Shown: positions 1 through 9,964 of the stretch, piece after piece
Layout of the letters: each line of letters begins with the position of its first letter
Position numbering within the stretch: the first letter of the stretch is position 1
NCBI GenBank assembly: GCA_019828595.1
Contig: JAHQRK010000008.1
Coordinates: 2,046,001 to 2,110,000 of the forward strand
Direction of reading: 5' to 3'
Length of the DNA: 64,000 nt
Source of the DNA: Aphanomyces cochlioides
Taxonomy: Eukaryota; Oomycota; Saprolegniomycetes; Saprolegniales; Verrucalvaceae
Made by a program: the position numbers and the translations under genes
The notes under the pieces: model-generated
What the model saw: the letters and a program-made list of their open reading frames with translations, nothing else
Database searches by the model: none
What the model was told of the DNA's origin: nothing

Positions 1-1518
1 ATCTTGAAGGCCTTGAGGGATGTCCATGAAAAATCCGCCGAGGACGTGCGGAACGTTCATCGTGAAGTGTTGGGACGAGCCATCTCGAGCGACTTGAATC
101 TTAAACGCGATGCCTCGCAGCTTCGTCATCGCTTCGTGAGAGGCAACACCCCACTTGAGCATGCGGTTCGGGATGTCCTTCTCGCATCTCACAATGTCAG
201 CAATCGCAGTGTCGAGGCCGAGGGCTTGGTTGTCGAAAAGGATCGATGCCATGGCAGCTGAAACATCGATGGTCTTCGTGTGTGCACCCGTGGGCATCTG
301 CAACCAGCCGACGATGCCGCGCGCCGAGTGCTTCTGGATCGGGAGGGTGTCTTCAAACGTGAGGGTTCCAGCAGCACGCTTGCGAAGGAGGGGTTCGAGT
401 TCCTCCATCGTGGGCTGGTAAGGAGCAACGTCCTTGGTCTTGATGGCCTTGGCAGACTGAGACCGCTGTTGCGCTTGGAAGGCCCATACGTCGTTGGGGG
501 CCTGGCGGTTGTTGGGTTGGCCACGGCCAGGTGTCTGGGCTCCGCCAGATTGAGAAATGTTTTCCAAATGCGATCCGGGTGAAGCCTGAGACGACGGCTG
601 GCGGACTGAGTGAGAGTCCGAGTCGTGCGTCAGACCAACACTCAAGCGTGCGTCAGAGGCTTGGTCTTGTCCGGACCCTGTCCCATGGTGGACAGAGTCA
701 CACGTTTGACCTTCACTCGCGTTGGACTTCGAGAAGCTTCCATGGGTGACTTGGTCTTGAGTATTCCCATGACCAACACTGGCCACAGGGTTGTTCGCGA
801 TTGTTCCAGATCTTGCCCGATGATTCTTCGAGAAGAGACCATCACTCATGGAGCGACTAGTCTCGATGGGATCTTGACCTGTCGCCAGAGTGGACTTGTC
901 GCTCGGGGGATTCTTCGAGAAGGGACCTTCACTCAGGGATGGACTGTTCTCGAATCTTCCTTGACATGTCGTCATGTTGACGTCGGTGCTTGAGCGAGTC
1001 TTCGAGAAGCCACTATCACTCGTCGAGAGAACATTCTCGAAAGGAACAGAACCCAACGGAGTCTTGCCAGGCAAGCCACCATCACTCACGATGGACGTGG
1101 TTGATGGAGATTCTTCGGGCAAGGTCGTTGACGTCATGAGCACATCTTCCGAGGTTGGAACGCCGTCTTGCCAGGCTTCGTCGCAAGTGTCAGAGGTCGT
1201 TGGATCATTCGCGGGATCGCAAGCCTTCGTCGAGCGAGTCACAGGCAAGGGTTCAAAACGGCGCGGTTTCGAAGGGGTTGCACGTTGACGTGGAAACGGA
1301 ACGCGCGTTGGAGTAGGGAGCGGATTCGTAGACGCGTCATGATGCGAAGCGTTGGAAGCATCGTCGACGTCCTCTTCCAACGACGACGCCATGTCGGTAT
1401 CGCTTGGGGATGGGTCAGCAACGACGATGACGTCCATATCGCTGGGGCTGGACGCCGAGGGAGAGAACGCGGAGGAGCAAGATGGGGCACGAGGGTTGGT
1501 CGAGCGGGTAGCAACCAT
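1..1518 (-). CDS. Family A LINE ORF1 protein, N-terminal part (cut by window edge)
   Basis: This is the N-terminal 506 codons of a family A ORF1, open to the window edge. I chose the ATG at 1516-1518 because it has A at -3 and G at +4. An upstream TTG at 1560 also keeps the frame open but is a poor start. The visible part is Ser/Thr/Pro/Asp-rich and probably disordered, and carries degenerate repeats of about 29 residues centred on an FSK motif. The presumed role, from LINE ORF1 proteins generally, is binding the element RNA. The RRM-like region of this protein begins near where the window cuts it. Confidence 0.85.
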   Translation of the reverse strand, partial: MVATRSTNPRAPSCSSAFSPSASSPSDMDVIVVADPSPSDTDMASSLEEDVDDASNASHHDASTNPLPTPTRVPFPRQRATPSKPRRFEPLPVTRSTKACDPANDPTTSDTCDEAWQDGVPTSEDVLMTSTTLPEESPSTTSIVSDGGLPGKTPLGSVPFENVLSTSDSGFSKTRSSTDVNMTTCQGRFENSPSLSEGPFSKNPPSDKSTLATGQDPIETSRSMSDGLFSKNHRARSGTIANNPVASVGHGNTQDQVTHGSFSKSNASEGQTCDSVHHGTGSGQDQASDARLSVGLTHDSDSHSVRQPSSQASPGSHLENISQSGGAQTPGRGQPNNRQAPNDVWAFQAQQRSQSAKAIKTKDVAPYQPTMEELEPLLRKRAAGTLTFEDTLPIQKHSARGIVGWLQMPTGAHTKTIDVSAAMASILFDNQALGLDTAIADIVRCEKDIPNRMLKWGVASHEAMTKLRGIAFKIQVARDGSSQHFTMNVPHVLGGFFMDIPQGLQD

Positions 1519-1571
1519 ATTGTCAGATAGCGTAGAGTGGTACTGCGGGGTAGCTGGCAAATTGGAAACTG
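1..1571 (-). mobile_element. E1: family A LINE, 5' part (continues off left edge)
   Basis: This is the 5' end of a family A LINE read on the minus strand. It is nearly identical to 7341-8911 in E2 and to the matching part of E7. The 5' end abuts the tRNA-derived stub at 1572-1585, as in every complete copy. The 3' part lies outside the window. The last base is ambiguous: it could belong to the element or to the duplicated target. Confidence 0.93.
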
Positions 1572-1585
1572 GCTCCTATGGCTCA
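1572..1585 (+). repeat. tRNA-Met 5' stub (target-site duplication) between E1 and E2
   Basis: GCTCCTATGGCTCA equals nucleotides 1-14 of the tRNA-Met gene. It joins the 5' end of E1 on the left to the 3' end of E2 on the right. It is the duplicated target left by the E2 insertion, and it lacks the second half of the A box. Confidence 0.95.
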
Positions 1586-1680
1586 CTGCAATGGGGAGGT
1601 ATATTAATAGACTTTCAATATCTACTAATACTAATATTGCCTACTAACGGCTCATCCCACTTCCAAATGCTTCAGCAGAT
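1586..1680 (-). promoter_or_regulatory. Family A 3'-terminal RNA structure (presumed RT recognition site)
   Basis: The last ~95 nt of the element contain a 9-bp hairpin (arms 1603-1611 and 1621-1629, one G-U pair in the RNA). It is flanked by blocks shared with family B: CAATGGGGAG, ACTAATATTGCC and GGCTCATCCCA on the plus strand. In the RNA, an AGUGGG-type segment near 1665 can pair with the terminal CCCAUU and close the structure. Recognition of this structure by the reverse transcriptase is inferred from other LINEs that lack poly(A). Confidence 0.6.
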
Positions 1681-1742
1681 TTTCTACTTTGGGCTTTGGA
1701 GTACAGCGATTTTTGACTTGTTGAATAAATACTTGGGGCTTG

Positions 1743-4700
1743 TTAATTTGGGGCTGAAGGTTGGAGCGCGAGCAAAGTCGGGTACTTGGCTACCAGTGGG
1801 CGATAGACAGGTTGTCTATGCAAAGTATTGATTGCTGAAATTGCTTCCACTCGTTGAGGGCTGTCAACTTCTTGGAGGCGAAGCCATCTGCGGATCGATG
1901 CATGCCATCGGATGAAGCTGACTTCTTGCCAAATTTCTGGCGGAGGCGGCTCCTTCGATTCGAACTTGGCGGCGTTGTGCGTTGTCCAAATATAGTGAAG
2001 GTTGGAAGCACACAGAAGAGCCCAGAGCACAAACAGTATGTCTTGAAGCTGGCTACCGCGTTCGTTGACTTGAAAGCGGTCGATGTTGGTGATGGCAGTC
2101 CAATCGAAATTGACACCGAAGCATCGCCAAGCGGTCGCGTGAAAACGCCAAAGGGGATACACGCGAGAGCAGGTGTGGAAGGCGTGGTGTTGGTTCTCCG
2201 GTGCGTCGCAATTGGTATAGACACAGCAAATTACGTCTGGCTGCTGAGGTTGCAAGTAGAACAAGCGCGAGTTGACAGGCAGCATGTTGAACAACAGTCG
2301 AAACCAAACGTCGCCATGGAGGGGAGGCGGCCAACGGCATGTTTTGCGGATGAGTCGCACGTAGGTCGCAATATCTTGTTGCTCGACGCGGGACGATGTC
2401 GCCACTGGGTGCGGTTTTCCATCCGAAGGGGCGTGATGCGCCAAACGTGATACGAGTCGCTTGGGCCAACGCTCGAAGGATAGCAATTGATCTTTGAAAA
2501 GTGCCTTGAAAGGGTGACTTGTTGTATCGATATCGGTCAAAGCAGTTCCAGTTCGAACGCCAGACGTGCGGAGGACTTGGTCGAATATCTTGGTGAGGTG
2601 GCTATAAACTTGACCAGCACGTTCGGGTGCTGCAAATCCCATCGCGCCGTTCGCTTGTAACGTCACTTGTGCCGCACGGTTGTTGGATGACAGTCGATCA
2701 ATAAACGCAGCTCTTGTAGGCCATGTCCCTTGCCGTGTCAAGAAGTCTTTGAGGCAGTGGAAACCGTTTTGAGACGCATGTCTACACCATCGACGACACA
2801 GAGCAGTCTTCACGACATTTGATGTAGCACCCGCAGGACCAACTTGCAGAGCGGGGTAGGATGTCAGCCACACGGGGAGGTTCAAAAGTTCTTCGAGGCT
2901 TGGTGGCGAAGCGGTTCGCTTGGCCATAGGTGTGGCGGCCCATTGATGCCAAATGTCGTGCCAAAGAGGATGCAGCTCCCACAAAAACAACCACTTGGAG
3001 CTGTGGTTGGGGAAGTACGTGAGAAAGTCGAACGGGTGGGTGTCGCGATACAGCTTGTTCATGACACGGGAAAATTGTCTCTTGACAAGCAACTTCCATG
3101 GGGCAAATGTGTTGGGTGAATTGGGCTGCATCAAGAGTTGGAGCCGCAGCAGTCGCTGAGTCCGAAGCTTCGAAGCCACATGCGGAATACCGAGGCCGAG
3201 TTTTTGATCGAACTGCCACTTGCGGCAAATGGTTGAGCGATGATGGTCGGTGATTTGCGTCTTCCGACCAAGGATGTACTTGTTGACCATTCTTTGCCAA
3301 ACGGCAACCATCGTTGGAGGCACATACACTGCAGCCGTGACATGCCATAACAACGACAACAACATGGTCGATACGATGAGTTTGCGGCCTTGGATGGTTC
3401 GCGCACGACTTCCCCACGTTTGAAACGCAGCCAGAAACTTGTCGTTCAGTTGCTGGACTTGAAAATCGCGCGGCAGTCGGTGGCCAAAGAGAATACCAAG
3501 GTATTTCACTGGCTTCTCGCTCGGCAAGACGTTCAAGAGGCCACCATCGTCGATGTCTTCGATATCGAGATTGTTGTTGAGCGCCAAAGTCATGCACTTG
3601 GCAACGTTGAGACGAGCTCCAGACACAGAGCAAAAGTCTTCGACAATTGCCATTTGCTCGACCGCCGCTTGGAGGGATGACGAGAGTAGAGTCGTGTCGT
3701 CGGCAAAGTAGATGCTCGTCAGTGAGTCTCCATTTGGAAGGGGAATACCAAAATCAGGAGATCCGCGTAGCATTTCGCCGAGTGGCTCGAGGTAAAGTAC
3801 GAAGAGCATGCACGATAGGGGGCAACCTTGCTTGACTCCGCGGGTAGGCCGTATGGTAGGGCCAAGACCGTCGTTGAAAATGATCTGGACCAGAGGCGTA
3901 TTGTAAAGCAACTGAACCCAAGACACAAATGTGGGACCGATGTTCATCTCCTTGAGTACGTCGAAGAGAAAGCCTTGGTCAACCATATCGTATGCCTTGG
4001 AAAAGTCGAGAAACGTCGCGTAGTAGTCGTGGTCTTCATTGGTACAGAAAGTCTGCAATGCTTGTACCAGCATCACGTGGTCGTGCAAGCGACGGCCAGG
4101 GACAAAACCAGCTTGGCTTGGGTGAGCGAGGTATGGGGCAACTTGTGCAAGACGGTAGGCCAGCGCCCGCGATAGAATCTTGACTTCAACCGACATGAGA
4201 GTAATCGGCCGATAGTTGCCAGGGTCGCCTCTGTCTCCAGCCTTGAACAAGAGCGCCACTGCACTTCGGCGTTGTTGGAGCAGGAGGTGACCGTGATGGG
4301 TGAGTTGGTAGTTGAACACCTTGAGCAGGATTTGGGCGAATACGTCCGGGGAGACTTGAAAGAAAGCTGCAGGCCAGCCGTCTGAACCAGGAGACTTGTT
4401 CGGGTTCATAGACTTGAGCGCGCCGCACAGGTCTTCCGCCGTGAGAGGACTTTCCAGAGCGTCGCGCTGTTCTTGAGTGAGACGTCGAGTAATGGCTCGA
4501 ATGATAGCTCGGCGACGGGCCCGATTCAACGGTGGTTGGTCTCTTGGAGTGACCATGATGTTTTTCCAATGAGACGTAAAACCAGCCTTGACTTCAGACG
4601 GGTCAGTCGACGTTGCACCGTTGATTGTCACGGACGAGAGCGGCACTTTGATCCCCTTGGGTCGACGAAAAAAGTGACTGGTACCTCGCTCGTTGACGTT

Positions 4701-5897
4701 GGCGTGAAAGTCGAATTGCTGATCCAGGTTGAACTGTCGGTACTCGCTGCGGGCAGTGTCAAGGGCTTGACGGGCGGTATTAACAATGGATGTCTCAACG
4801 AGTCCCATGTCGAATGCTCGGCGGGAAGTAAGCCACTTCATCTTGAGGCTGTTGAGTGTGTACTTCATCGAGTCAATGTACTGGCGATGACTGACTTGGA
4901 GACGCTTCTTCATTCTCTTCAACCAGCCGTACCACTTTGCGCCAAAGTTTTGAGTGTCGTCTGCGCGCATCTCGTCCAAAAGTTGATTGGCTTCGGCCTT
5001 GATCGCTGCGACTACTTGAGGGTTCTTTAAGAGCTCACGGGGGAGGCGCCAGTAACTTCGGTCGGGAGCTCGCTGCTCGCAGGAGAGGACCACTTTGTGT
5101 TCCATGTGGTCGCCTGCAAAGCTGCTTGGGGAATAGCTTGAACGTGCGTACGTTTGAGCGACGATATCTTGGTCCACAAACAGGTAGTCGAGGCGGTTGC
5201 TTCGACCAGGGCCGCTGTAAACGCGCTCGTTGGGGTGGTGCATCCTCCACGCATCGATAACACCAAGTGCTGAAAGCCAGGCAATGCATTCCGCCTTACC
5301 AGCGTTGTGGTCTTGGCGAGGTCGAGTCGCGTCCAGATGCTCCTCCAGGGGTAAGTTGAAATCGCCTCCGACAAAGTGAATGCTGTCGTCTTCAAAGTCG
5401 CGAGGCAGATCGTCGAAAAACGGTGCTCGAGAGTGAGCGATAACCGGGGCATAGACGTTGTGAAAGTACACAGGAACGCCGTCCCACTGAGTTCGAACAA
5501 CCATGTATCTTCCAGGTCGGTCATGGGTGGTCAAGTGTTGCAGGTCGAGGAATCCAGGCATGGATCCATGGAAATACGATGCCACACCGCAGCGCCGATT
5601 GTTGAGTGAGTCGACGCGATCAGTGCGGAGATCGTTGGTGAAGAGCTTGTATTTGCCAACGCCTACTTCGTTGTTGAGGTGGAGTTGGAAGGTTTCGAGA
5701 TGTTTGATGTTATTGATTTTGGTTTCTTGAAAGAAAACGGCTTGGGTCGGAATTTGGAGTCGCCGCGCCACAAGATGTCCGTTGTCTTTCAGCCCATTGA
5801 GGTTGGCAGTGGTCAGTTCGAGTATGGGGAACTTGGTGAAGAGACCGGCCGCGACCACCTTAGCCACGGAACGCGACAGACGTTGCGTTCGCAACAT
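1743..5897 (-). CDS. Family A LINE ORF2: APE endonuclease / reverse transcriptase (intact)
   Basis: This intact 1,384-aa ORF2 nicks the target and primes cDNA synthesis. The N-terminal APE-type endonuclease spans about residues 25-270: Asn in ANLNG (31-35), QETK with Glu58, NVYAPV (147-152), GDFN (178-181), RLDY (235-238) and a final GDH (262-264), where most family members have SDH. The reverse transcriptase spans about 490-800, with KSPGSDG, the SKAYDMVD block and catalytic FADD (731-734). A C-terminal CC-x4-C-x7-H-x3-H/C zinc-knuckle-like motif follows (1224-1243). No RNase H domain is recognised. The ATG at 5895-5897 lies inside the end of ORF1, giving a 38-nt overlap in the +1 frame. The 3' UTR is 157 nt. 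This is the only intact family A ORF2 in the window. Confidence 0.95.
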   Translation of the reverse strand: MLRTQRLSRSVAKVVAAGLFTKFPILELTTANLNGLKDNGHLVARRLQIPTQAVFFQETKINNIKHLETFQLHLNNEVGVGKYKLFTNDLRTDRVDSLNNRRCGVASYFHGSMPGFLDLQHLTTHDRPGRYMVVRTQWDGVPVYFHNVYAPVIAHSRAPFFDDLPRDFEDDSIHFVGGDFNLPLEEHLDATRPRQDHNAGKAECIAWLSALGVIDAWRMHHPNERVYSGPGRSNRLDYLFVDQDIVAQTYARSSYSPSSFAGDHMEHKVVLSCEQRAPDRSYWRLPRELLKNPQVVAAIKAEANQLLDEMRADDTQNFGAKWYGWLKRMKKRLQVSHRQYIDSMKYTLNSLKMKWLTSRRAFDMGLVETSIVNTARQALDTARSEYRQFNLDQQFDFHANVNERGTSHFFRRPKGIKVPLSSVTINGATSTDPSEVKAGFTSHWKNIMVTPRDQPPLNRARRRAIIRAITRRLTQEQRDALESPLTAEDLCGALKSMNPNKSPGSDGWPAAFFQVSPDVFAQILLKVFNYQLTHHGHLLLQQRRSAVALLFKAGDRGDPGNYRPITLMSVEVKILSRALAYRLAQVAPYLAHPSQAGFVPGRRLHDHVMLVQALQTFCTNEDHDYYATFLDFSKAYDMVDQGFLFDVLKEMNIGPTFVSWVQLLYNTPLVQIIFNDGLGPTIRPTRGVKQGCPLSCMLFVLYLEPLGEMLRGSPDFGIPLPNGDSLTSIYFADDTTLLSSSLQAAVEQMAIVEDFCSVSGARLNVAKCMTLALNNNLDIEDIDDGGLLNVLPSEKPVKYLGILFGHRLPRDFQVQQLNDKFLAAFQTWGSRARTIQGRKLIVSTMLLSLLWHVTAAVYVPPTMVAVWQRMVNKYILGRKTQITDHHRSTICRKWQFDQKLGLGIPHVASKLRTQRLLRLQLLMQPNSPNTFAPWKLLVKRQFSRVMNKLYRDTHPFDFLTYFPNHSSKWLFLWELHPLWHDIWHQWAATPMAKRTASPPSLEELLNLPVWLTSYPALQVGPAGATSNVVKTALCRRWCRHASQNGFHCLKDFLTRQGTWPTRAAFIDRLSSNNRAAQVTLQANGAMGFAAPERAGQVYSHLTKIFDQVLRTSGVRTGTALTDIDTTSHPFKALFKDQLLSFERWPKRLVSRLAHHAPSDGKPHPVATSSRVEQQDIATYVRLIRKTCRWPPPLHGDVWFRLLFNMLPVNSRLFYLQPQQPDVICCVYTNCDAPENQHHAFHTCSRVYPLWRFHATAWRCFGVNFDWTAITNIDRFQVNERGSQLQDILFVLWALLCASNLHYIWTTHNAAKFESKEPPPPEIWQEVSFIRWHASIRRWLRLQEVDSPQRVEAISAINTLHRQPVYRPLVAKYPTLLALQPSAPN
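5847..5863 (-). promoter_or_regulatory. Conserved ORF1-stop/ORF2 junction (family A)
   Basis: CTAAGGTGGTCGCGGCC on the minus strand contains the ORF1 TAA and reads on in the ORF2 frame. Nearly the same block sits at the same place in families B (45113-45129) and C (28467-28483). It is a candidate for coupled termination/reinitiation or stop-codon frameshifting. Confidence 0.5.
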
Positions 5898-8858
5898 CTC
5901 CCAGCATGAGTGTCTGAGTGTCGGGTTGGAACATCACTTGGTTGTCGAAGGTGGGGTCCAGGGAGCCAGCCTCATGGAATTCCAGGATCGTGGTCAAGAC
6001 GTATCGCGACTTCTCGTCTTCGCCGGCATACAACGTTTCCATGATATTCCAAATCAAGAGGCCGAAGCTCGTGTCAAGCAATATGGCAGATAGCGATACG
6101 CCCGACAAACAGCGGGAGCCCAAATGAGAAGCCAGTGCAGTGACCGGGTACTTGGTAGAGGCCACGATCGCAGCATCACTGTTGTAGTACGTTGGAGCAT
6201 GAATGGCCAAGAGAACTTCTGCCACAGCCAACACTTCTTCCAGGTCGCCGCGGTGGAGGGAAATCTCGTCGCCGTCAATGGTAGTATCGATGAAGTCGAT
6301 GTTCTTGAATAGCTCGATGTTGCTGAAGATGGCTTGAACGTGCTCGCGGGTCATACGCACACCCCACGTCAATGAGTACAGCTGGGAGAACGGTTTGTCT
6401 CCACCCAAGTCGCTCGAAGCCACCGATGGAGGAGGCGTTGTCTCACAAAGTACTCAAAGCATGCACGGTCTTCATCAAAAAGTCGGTGCAGTTGCAAGCC
6501 AAATTCAATCGGGGAACGCTCGAGATGGCTACACAGCATGTCGACGCGGCCGTCGTTGATGAGTTGGGCAAGGTTGAACGAGCTGTTGGTCACTGCATCT
6601 TCGACTTGGGTTGAGAGATGCAATGGAACTTTGGCTGTCTTGGTGTCGAGGTCTTGTAGTTCGGCGAGAATTTCGTCAAGAGACATTTCTATGCGCTTGG
6701 GAACGCCATCTTGGATCTTGGTGCCGCCGACAAATTGACCGGACGTAGGGAGGTGGGGAGGGTCATCCGAGACGTCCAGCTTGGGTACAATCGTTGAGAT
6801 CTTGTAATCGCCAAACTGAGCAACGTGTTCCTCGGGGTTGACACACACACGTTCGTCGAGGGCTTCAAACATGTTGGGCGAAATCCAAGAGCGGCCATGC
6901 TCGGGGGAATCCACTTGCTGTTGCGTCTTCTTGCGCTTGCCTCTCGACGCCTTGACGCCAGTCCACTGCGGAGGGTTGGCTTGCGCAGTTTTCCGACGTT
7001 TTGGCGCCTTGGGAGTCGAAGAAGGCGGGTTGGTTGGGCTGGGAGCTGGCTTGTTCAATCCATATTGGCGGGACGTTGCATCAAGGTCCAAACGAACCAA
7101 GTTCTTGTCACGAAAATACCACCCTTGACCGTACACGCGGAGACAACGGCCCTTGAAAAGAATTTCTTCGACGAGACGGCCGTCGCGCTGTATGGTCGTT
7201 GGTACGGAGGTTCCTTCAAAGTAAAGGCGGTACCGAGAGCTCGCCATACCGCTTGAAGAGGAAACGTTGGGGTAGGAGCCCCACAGGAAGCGTGGCTCCA
7301 ACTTGGTCATGACGTCGAAGATCAGGCGCTCTTCGTCTTGATCTTGAAGGCCTTGAGGGATGTCCATGAAAAATCCGCCGAGGACGTGCGGAACGTTCAT
7401 CGTGAAGTGTTGGGACGAGCCATCTCGAGCGACTTGAATCTTAAACGCGATGCCTCGCAGCTTCGTCATCGCTTCGTGAGAGGCAACACCCCACTTGAGC
7501 ATGCGGTTCGGGATGTCCTTCTCGCATCTCACAATGTCAGCAATCGCAGTGTCGAGGCCGAGGGCTTGGTTGTCGAAAAGGATCGATGCCATGGCAGCTG
7601 AAACATCGATGGTCTTCGTGTGTGCACCCGTGGGCATCTGCAACCAGCCGACGATGCCGCGCGCCGAGTGCTTCTGGATCGGGAGGGTGTCTTCAAACGT
7701 GAGGGTTCCAGCAGCACGCTTGCGAAGGAGGGGTTCGAGTTCCTCCATCGTGGGCTGGTAAGGAGCAACGTCCTTGGTCTTGATGGCCTTGGCAGACTGA
7801 GACCGCTGTTGCGCTTGGAAGGCCCATACGTCGTTGGGGGCCTGGCGGTTGTTGGGTTGGCCACGGCCAGGTGTCTGGGCTCCGCCAGATTGAGAAATGT
7901 TTTCCAAATGCGATCCGGGTGAAGCCTGAGACGATGGCTGGCGGACTGAGTGAGAGTCCGAGTCGTGCGTCAGACCAACACTCAAGCGTGCGTCAGAGGC
8001 TTGGTCTTGTCCGGACCCTGTCCCATGGTGGACAGAGTCACACGTTTGACCTTCACTCGCGTTGGACTTCGAGAAGCTTCCATGGGTGACTTGGTCTTGA
8101 GTATTCCCATGACCAACACTGGCCACAGGGTTGTTCGCGATTGTTCCAGATCTTGCCCGATGATTCTTCGAGAAGAGACCATCACTCATGGAGCGACTAG
8201 TCTCGATGGGATCTTGACCTGTCGCCAGAGTGGACTTGTCGCTCGGGGGATTCTTCGAGAAGGGACCTTCACTCAGGGATGGGCTGTTCTCGAATCTTCC
8301 TTGACATGTCGTCATGTTGACGTCGGTGCTTGAGCGAGTCTTCGAGAAGCCACTATCACTCGTCGAGAGAACATTCTCGAAAGGAACAGAACCCAACGGA
8401 GTCTTGCCAGGCAAGCCACCATCACTCACGATGGACGTGGTTGATGGAGATTCTTCGGGCAAGGTCGTTGACGTCATGAGCACATCTTCCGAGGTTGGAA
8501 CGCCGTCTTGCCAGGCTTCGTCGCAAGTGTCAGAGGTCGTTGGATCATTCGCGGGATCGCAAGCCTTCGTCGAGCGAGTCACAGGCAAGGGTTCAAAACG
8601 GCGCGGTTTCGAAGGGGTTGCACGTTGACGTGGAAACGGAACGCGCGTTGGAGTAGGGAGCGGATTCGTAGACGCGTCATGATGCGAAGCGTTGGAAGCA
8701 TCGTCGACGTCCTCTTCCAACGACGACGCCATGTCGGTATCGCTTGGGGATGGGTCAGCAACGACGATGACGTCCATATCGCTGGGGCTGGACGCCGAGG
8801 GAGAGAACGCGGAGGAGCAAGATGGGGCACGAGGGTTGGTCGAGCGGGTAGCAACCAT
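5860..8858 (-). pseudogene. Family A LINE ORF1, frameshifted
   Basis: ORF1 matches the intact 999-aa protein of E7, but a C is missing in the run at 6404-6406 (three C where E7 has four at 36087-36090). The frame from the ATG at 8858 therefore ends early at 6369. The remaining 160-odd C-terminal residues continue in another frame to 5860. The N-terminal disordered part with FSK repeats and the RRM-like region (about 7070-7380) lie before the break. Since ORF2 of the same copy is intact, this copy would need ORF1 protein from elsewhere, unless the indel is a sequencing error. Confidence 0.88.
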
Positions 8859-8875
8859 ATTGTCAGATAGCGTAG

Positions 8876-8910
8876 AGTGGTACTGCGGGGTAGCTGGCAA
8901 ATTGGAAACT
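8876..8910 (-). promoter_or_regulatory. Conserved 5'-terminal block of families A and B
   Basis: The first 35 nt of the element (minus strand, from AGTTTCC through GTACCACT) are identical in family A (here, 1536-1570 and 38560-38594) and family B (47608-47642, 55757-55791). The following 5' UTR differs between families. It could be an internal promoter or an RNA-structure element. It lies directly against the tRNA gene. Confidence 0.55.
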
Positions 8911-8911
8911 G

Positions 8912-8984
8912 GCTCCTATGGCTCAGTTGGTAGAGCGTCAGTCTCATAATCTGAAGGTCGCCAGTTCGATCCTGGCTGGGAGCA
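8912..8984 (+). tRNA. tRNA-Met(CAT), elongator, copy 1
   Basis: This is a complete 73-nt cloverleaf. The acceptor GCTCCTA pairs with TGGGAGC, and the discriminator is A. The D stem is GCTC/GAGC, the anticodon loop is CTCATAA (CAT at 8945-8947), and the T stem-loop is GCCAG-TTCGATC-CTGGC. The TTCG-type T loop and G1-C72 pair favour elongator over initiator tRNA-Met. The A box (TGGCTCAGTTGG) and B box (GGTTCGA-like, here AGTTCGATC) are intact. There is no intron, and CCA is not encoded. Its first 14 nt are the duplicated target of E2, so this gene was regenerated by that insertion. Confidence 0.97.
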
Positions 8985-9964
8985 GCCTTTTTCATCCCTT
9001 TTTCTTGCCGCACTTGAACCGACATTCTCACAAAATCAAGCACACTACCATCGACACACAACAAGTATCACTCTGTCCCCTCGTCGTCAAAATAGCACCA
9101 CCAGTCAACTAACACACACATTCCATTTGCCACACAAGGCCAGACGCATCGAAATGTTGTACCAACACACTACTCAATATACCTGCACCGACATATGCGC
9201 AAGTCTGTGAACGCGGCCAAAAACATCGCTCGTTCAGTCCTCCTGAGATCTCTTCTTTGCATGCACTCATGCCACTTTGTGTCGTGACAACAAGAACACT
9301 ACTAAACACCGCGGTCCCAATCACTGATCACATGTATTACCTCGTTAGACGCAGAGGCTTAATATTGAATCCCCACGTTGCTTGATAAACGAAAGGTTGA
9401 CAATACGACAGGAAAAACTCACGAACGTCTCACTCTTAGCTCTCAAAAGCAGTTCAATAGTGCCAGTGATTTCGATAGTAGTGTCTACAGTCGAAATGAA
9501 CCAGGGATCGTAGAGTCTCCATATTGCGAATACTTTTACACAAATGAATGCCGCTGTGGCTACAGTGGTAAAGTGTCAATGGGTTTGTTTTGAATGGAAT
9601 GAGAAGTGTGTTTACGCAAGGACTCGATGTGTTTGTGCGCATCCTTCCAGCAAGCATACATCAAGAAAAGTGTAGCGTCGGTCACCGGGGTAAACGCCAT
9701 GCATTTGTATATGTTTCTAAGGTTCAAGAATACATGAGAAAGGATCCGTCGATGAGTTCCAGCATTTTTAGTCGTTGGTGGCATGTATGAAGTCTTGTAG
9801 ACGTCAGTATCTCTATTTTTGAGGTGGTTTCAAGTGGAAGAAATGTTTGAATTTTTGGTAAGGCGAAAGATGGAGTGCGAGTAGTTTGAGACGAGAGTGG
9901 GGTATGAATAGGAAGGTGTTTGAATGGTGGATTTAGAATTTGAAGTGTCCAATCAAGGCATGCC
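8985..9964. repeat. Spacer of the 1,053-bp tRNA-Met repeat unit, copy 1
   Basis: About 980 bp follow the tRNA and end in GCATGCC just before the next tRNA start. The spacers at 15216, 16269 and 55865 are almost identical. Only ORFs under 75 aa occur, on both strands, with no recognisable product. Apart from the terminator I see no gene in it. The near identity suggests recent duplication or homogenisation of the array. Confidence 0.9.
8988..8992 (+). terminator. Pol III T5 terminator of tRNA copy 1
   Basis: A run of five T begins three bases after the tRNA discriminator base, the usual Pol III termination signal. Confidence 0.8.

Larger units (their letters stand above)
1586..8911 (-). mobile_element. 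E2: family A LINE, full length (7.3 kb)
   Basis: This full-length non-LTR retrotransposon is inserted on the minus strand after A14 of a tRNA-Met gene. Its 3' end (1586) abuts the tRNA stub 1572-1585, and its 5' end abuts the complete tRNA gene at 8912. It has no poly(A) tail; the 3' end is a fixed, structured sequence. ORF2 is intact (1743-5897), and ORF1 carries a one-base deletion near 6404. It differs from E7 at only a few bases, which implies recent insertion. Confidence 0.95.

Noticed and set aside
1854..2450. Plus-strand frames of up to ~200 aa opposite ORF2 (also at 17530 and 31538)
   Set aside because: They are antisense shadows of a conserved coding region; their openness follows from the ORF2 codon pattern.
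8912..8984. Initiator tRNA-Met
   Set aside because: The G1-C72 pair and TTCGATC T loop fit the elongator; eukaryotic initiators typically have A1-U72 and an AUCG-type T loop.
8985..9964. Small ORFs of 64-74 aa in the tRNA spacer as genes
   Set aside because: They overlap on both strands, have no recognisable feature and owe their repetition only to the repeated spacer.
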